This document shows positions 63,937 to 64,000 of a stretch of 64,000 bases of DNA, piece by piece (positions within the stretch are counted from its first letter, which is position 1; every line of letters begins with the position of its first letter). Both the position numbers and the translations under genes were made by a program. The notes below the pieces were generated by a model. The model was not told the origin of the DNA and made no database searches. It worked only from the letters and a program-made list of their open reading frames with translations. The stretch is from Clarkia xantiana subsp. parviflora (Eukaryota > Streptophyta > Magnoliopsida > Myrtales > Onagraceae). Location: assembly GCA_036873135.1 (NCBI GenBank), contig JAPTYO010000010.1, forward strand, positions 19,833,772-19,897,771, in the 5' to 3' direction.

Positions 63937-64000
63937 TGCTCGTTCGCTCTCTGGAAGGATACATAGCTTTATGTCTTTGCTATTTATCTAATTACAACAA

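Overview
The window is nuclear DNA of a flowering plant. The evidence is Ty1/copia and Ty3/gypsy-type LTR retrotransposons with plant-style priming sites and polypurine tracts, Mutator-like MITEs with 9-bp target duplications, and a tRNA-Arg gene matching the plant tRNA-Arg(UCG) pattern. The species cannot be read from the sequence. I see no conventional host protein-coding gene. Nearly every open frame is a transposon remnant or the frame of a repeat.

Region 1 (1-18682) is a nest of transposons. A probable DNA-transposon end (1-660) abuts a decayed copia element (661-15976). The copia element has lost gag and protease, and its pol gene is broken. It is interrupted by an LTR element without intact pol (1310-10900, target duplication TGGAC) and by a Mutator-like foldback MITE (12770-13301, duplication TGAGTTTTA). 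The copia element itself sits in a third LTR element (15977-18682), whose 3' LTR ends inside a tRNA-like sequence.

Region 2 (18683-64000) is the main feature: a tandem array with a monomer of about 880 bp, each carrying one tRNA-Arg-derived sequence. Two monomer types mostly alternate, giving a dimer of about 1.75 kb. Type A carries intact or nearly intact tRNA-Arg(UCG). Type B carries a copy with a wrecked D-arm. Three copies are intact to the base (22306, 46754, 62137); the rest are decaying, often at CpG sites and including the anticodon. A 3.45-kb segment at the right end has been duplicated recently.

Three LTR retrotransposons and one MITE sit inside the array: a copia-type element with identical 184-bp LTRs and no coding capacity (24604-29832, minus strand); a large non-coding gypsy-type element with a nested solo LTR (33424-42199, minus strand); and a related element with nearly identical 1491-bp LTRs (51234-57844, plus strand). 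All LTR-element junctions in the array lie within or close upstream of a tRNA-like sequence. The non-coding elements carry several unusual internal tandem repeats.

The most notable signals are the tRNA-bearing satellite-like array with its anticodon drift, the clustering of retrotransposon insertions around tRNA sequences, and the recent movement of elements that encode nothing recognisable.
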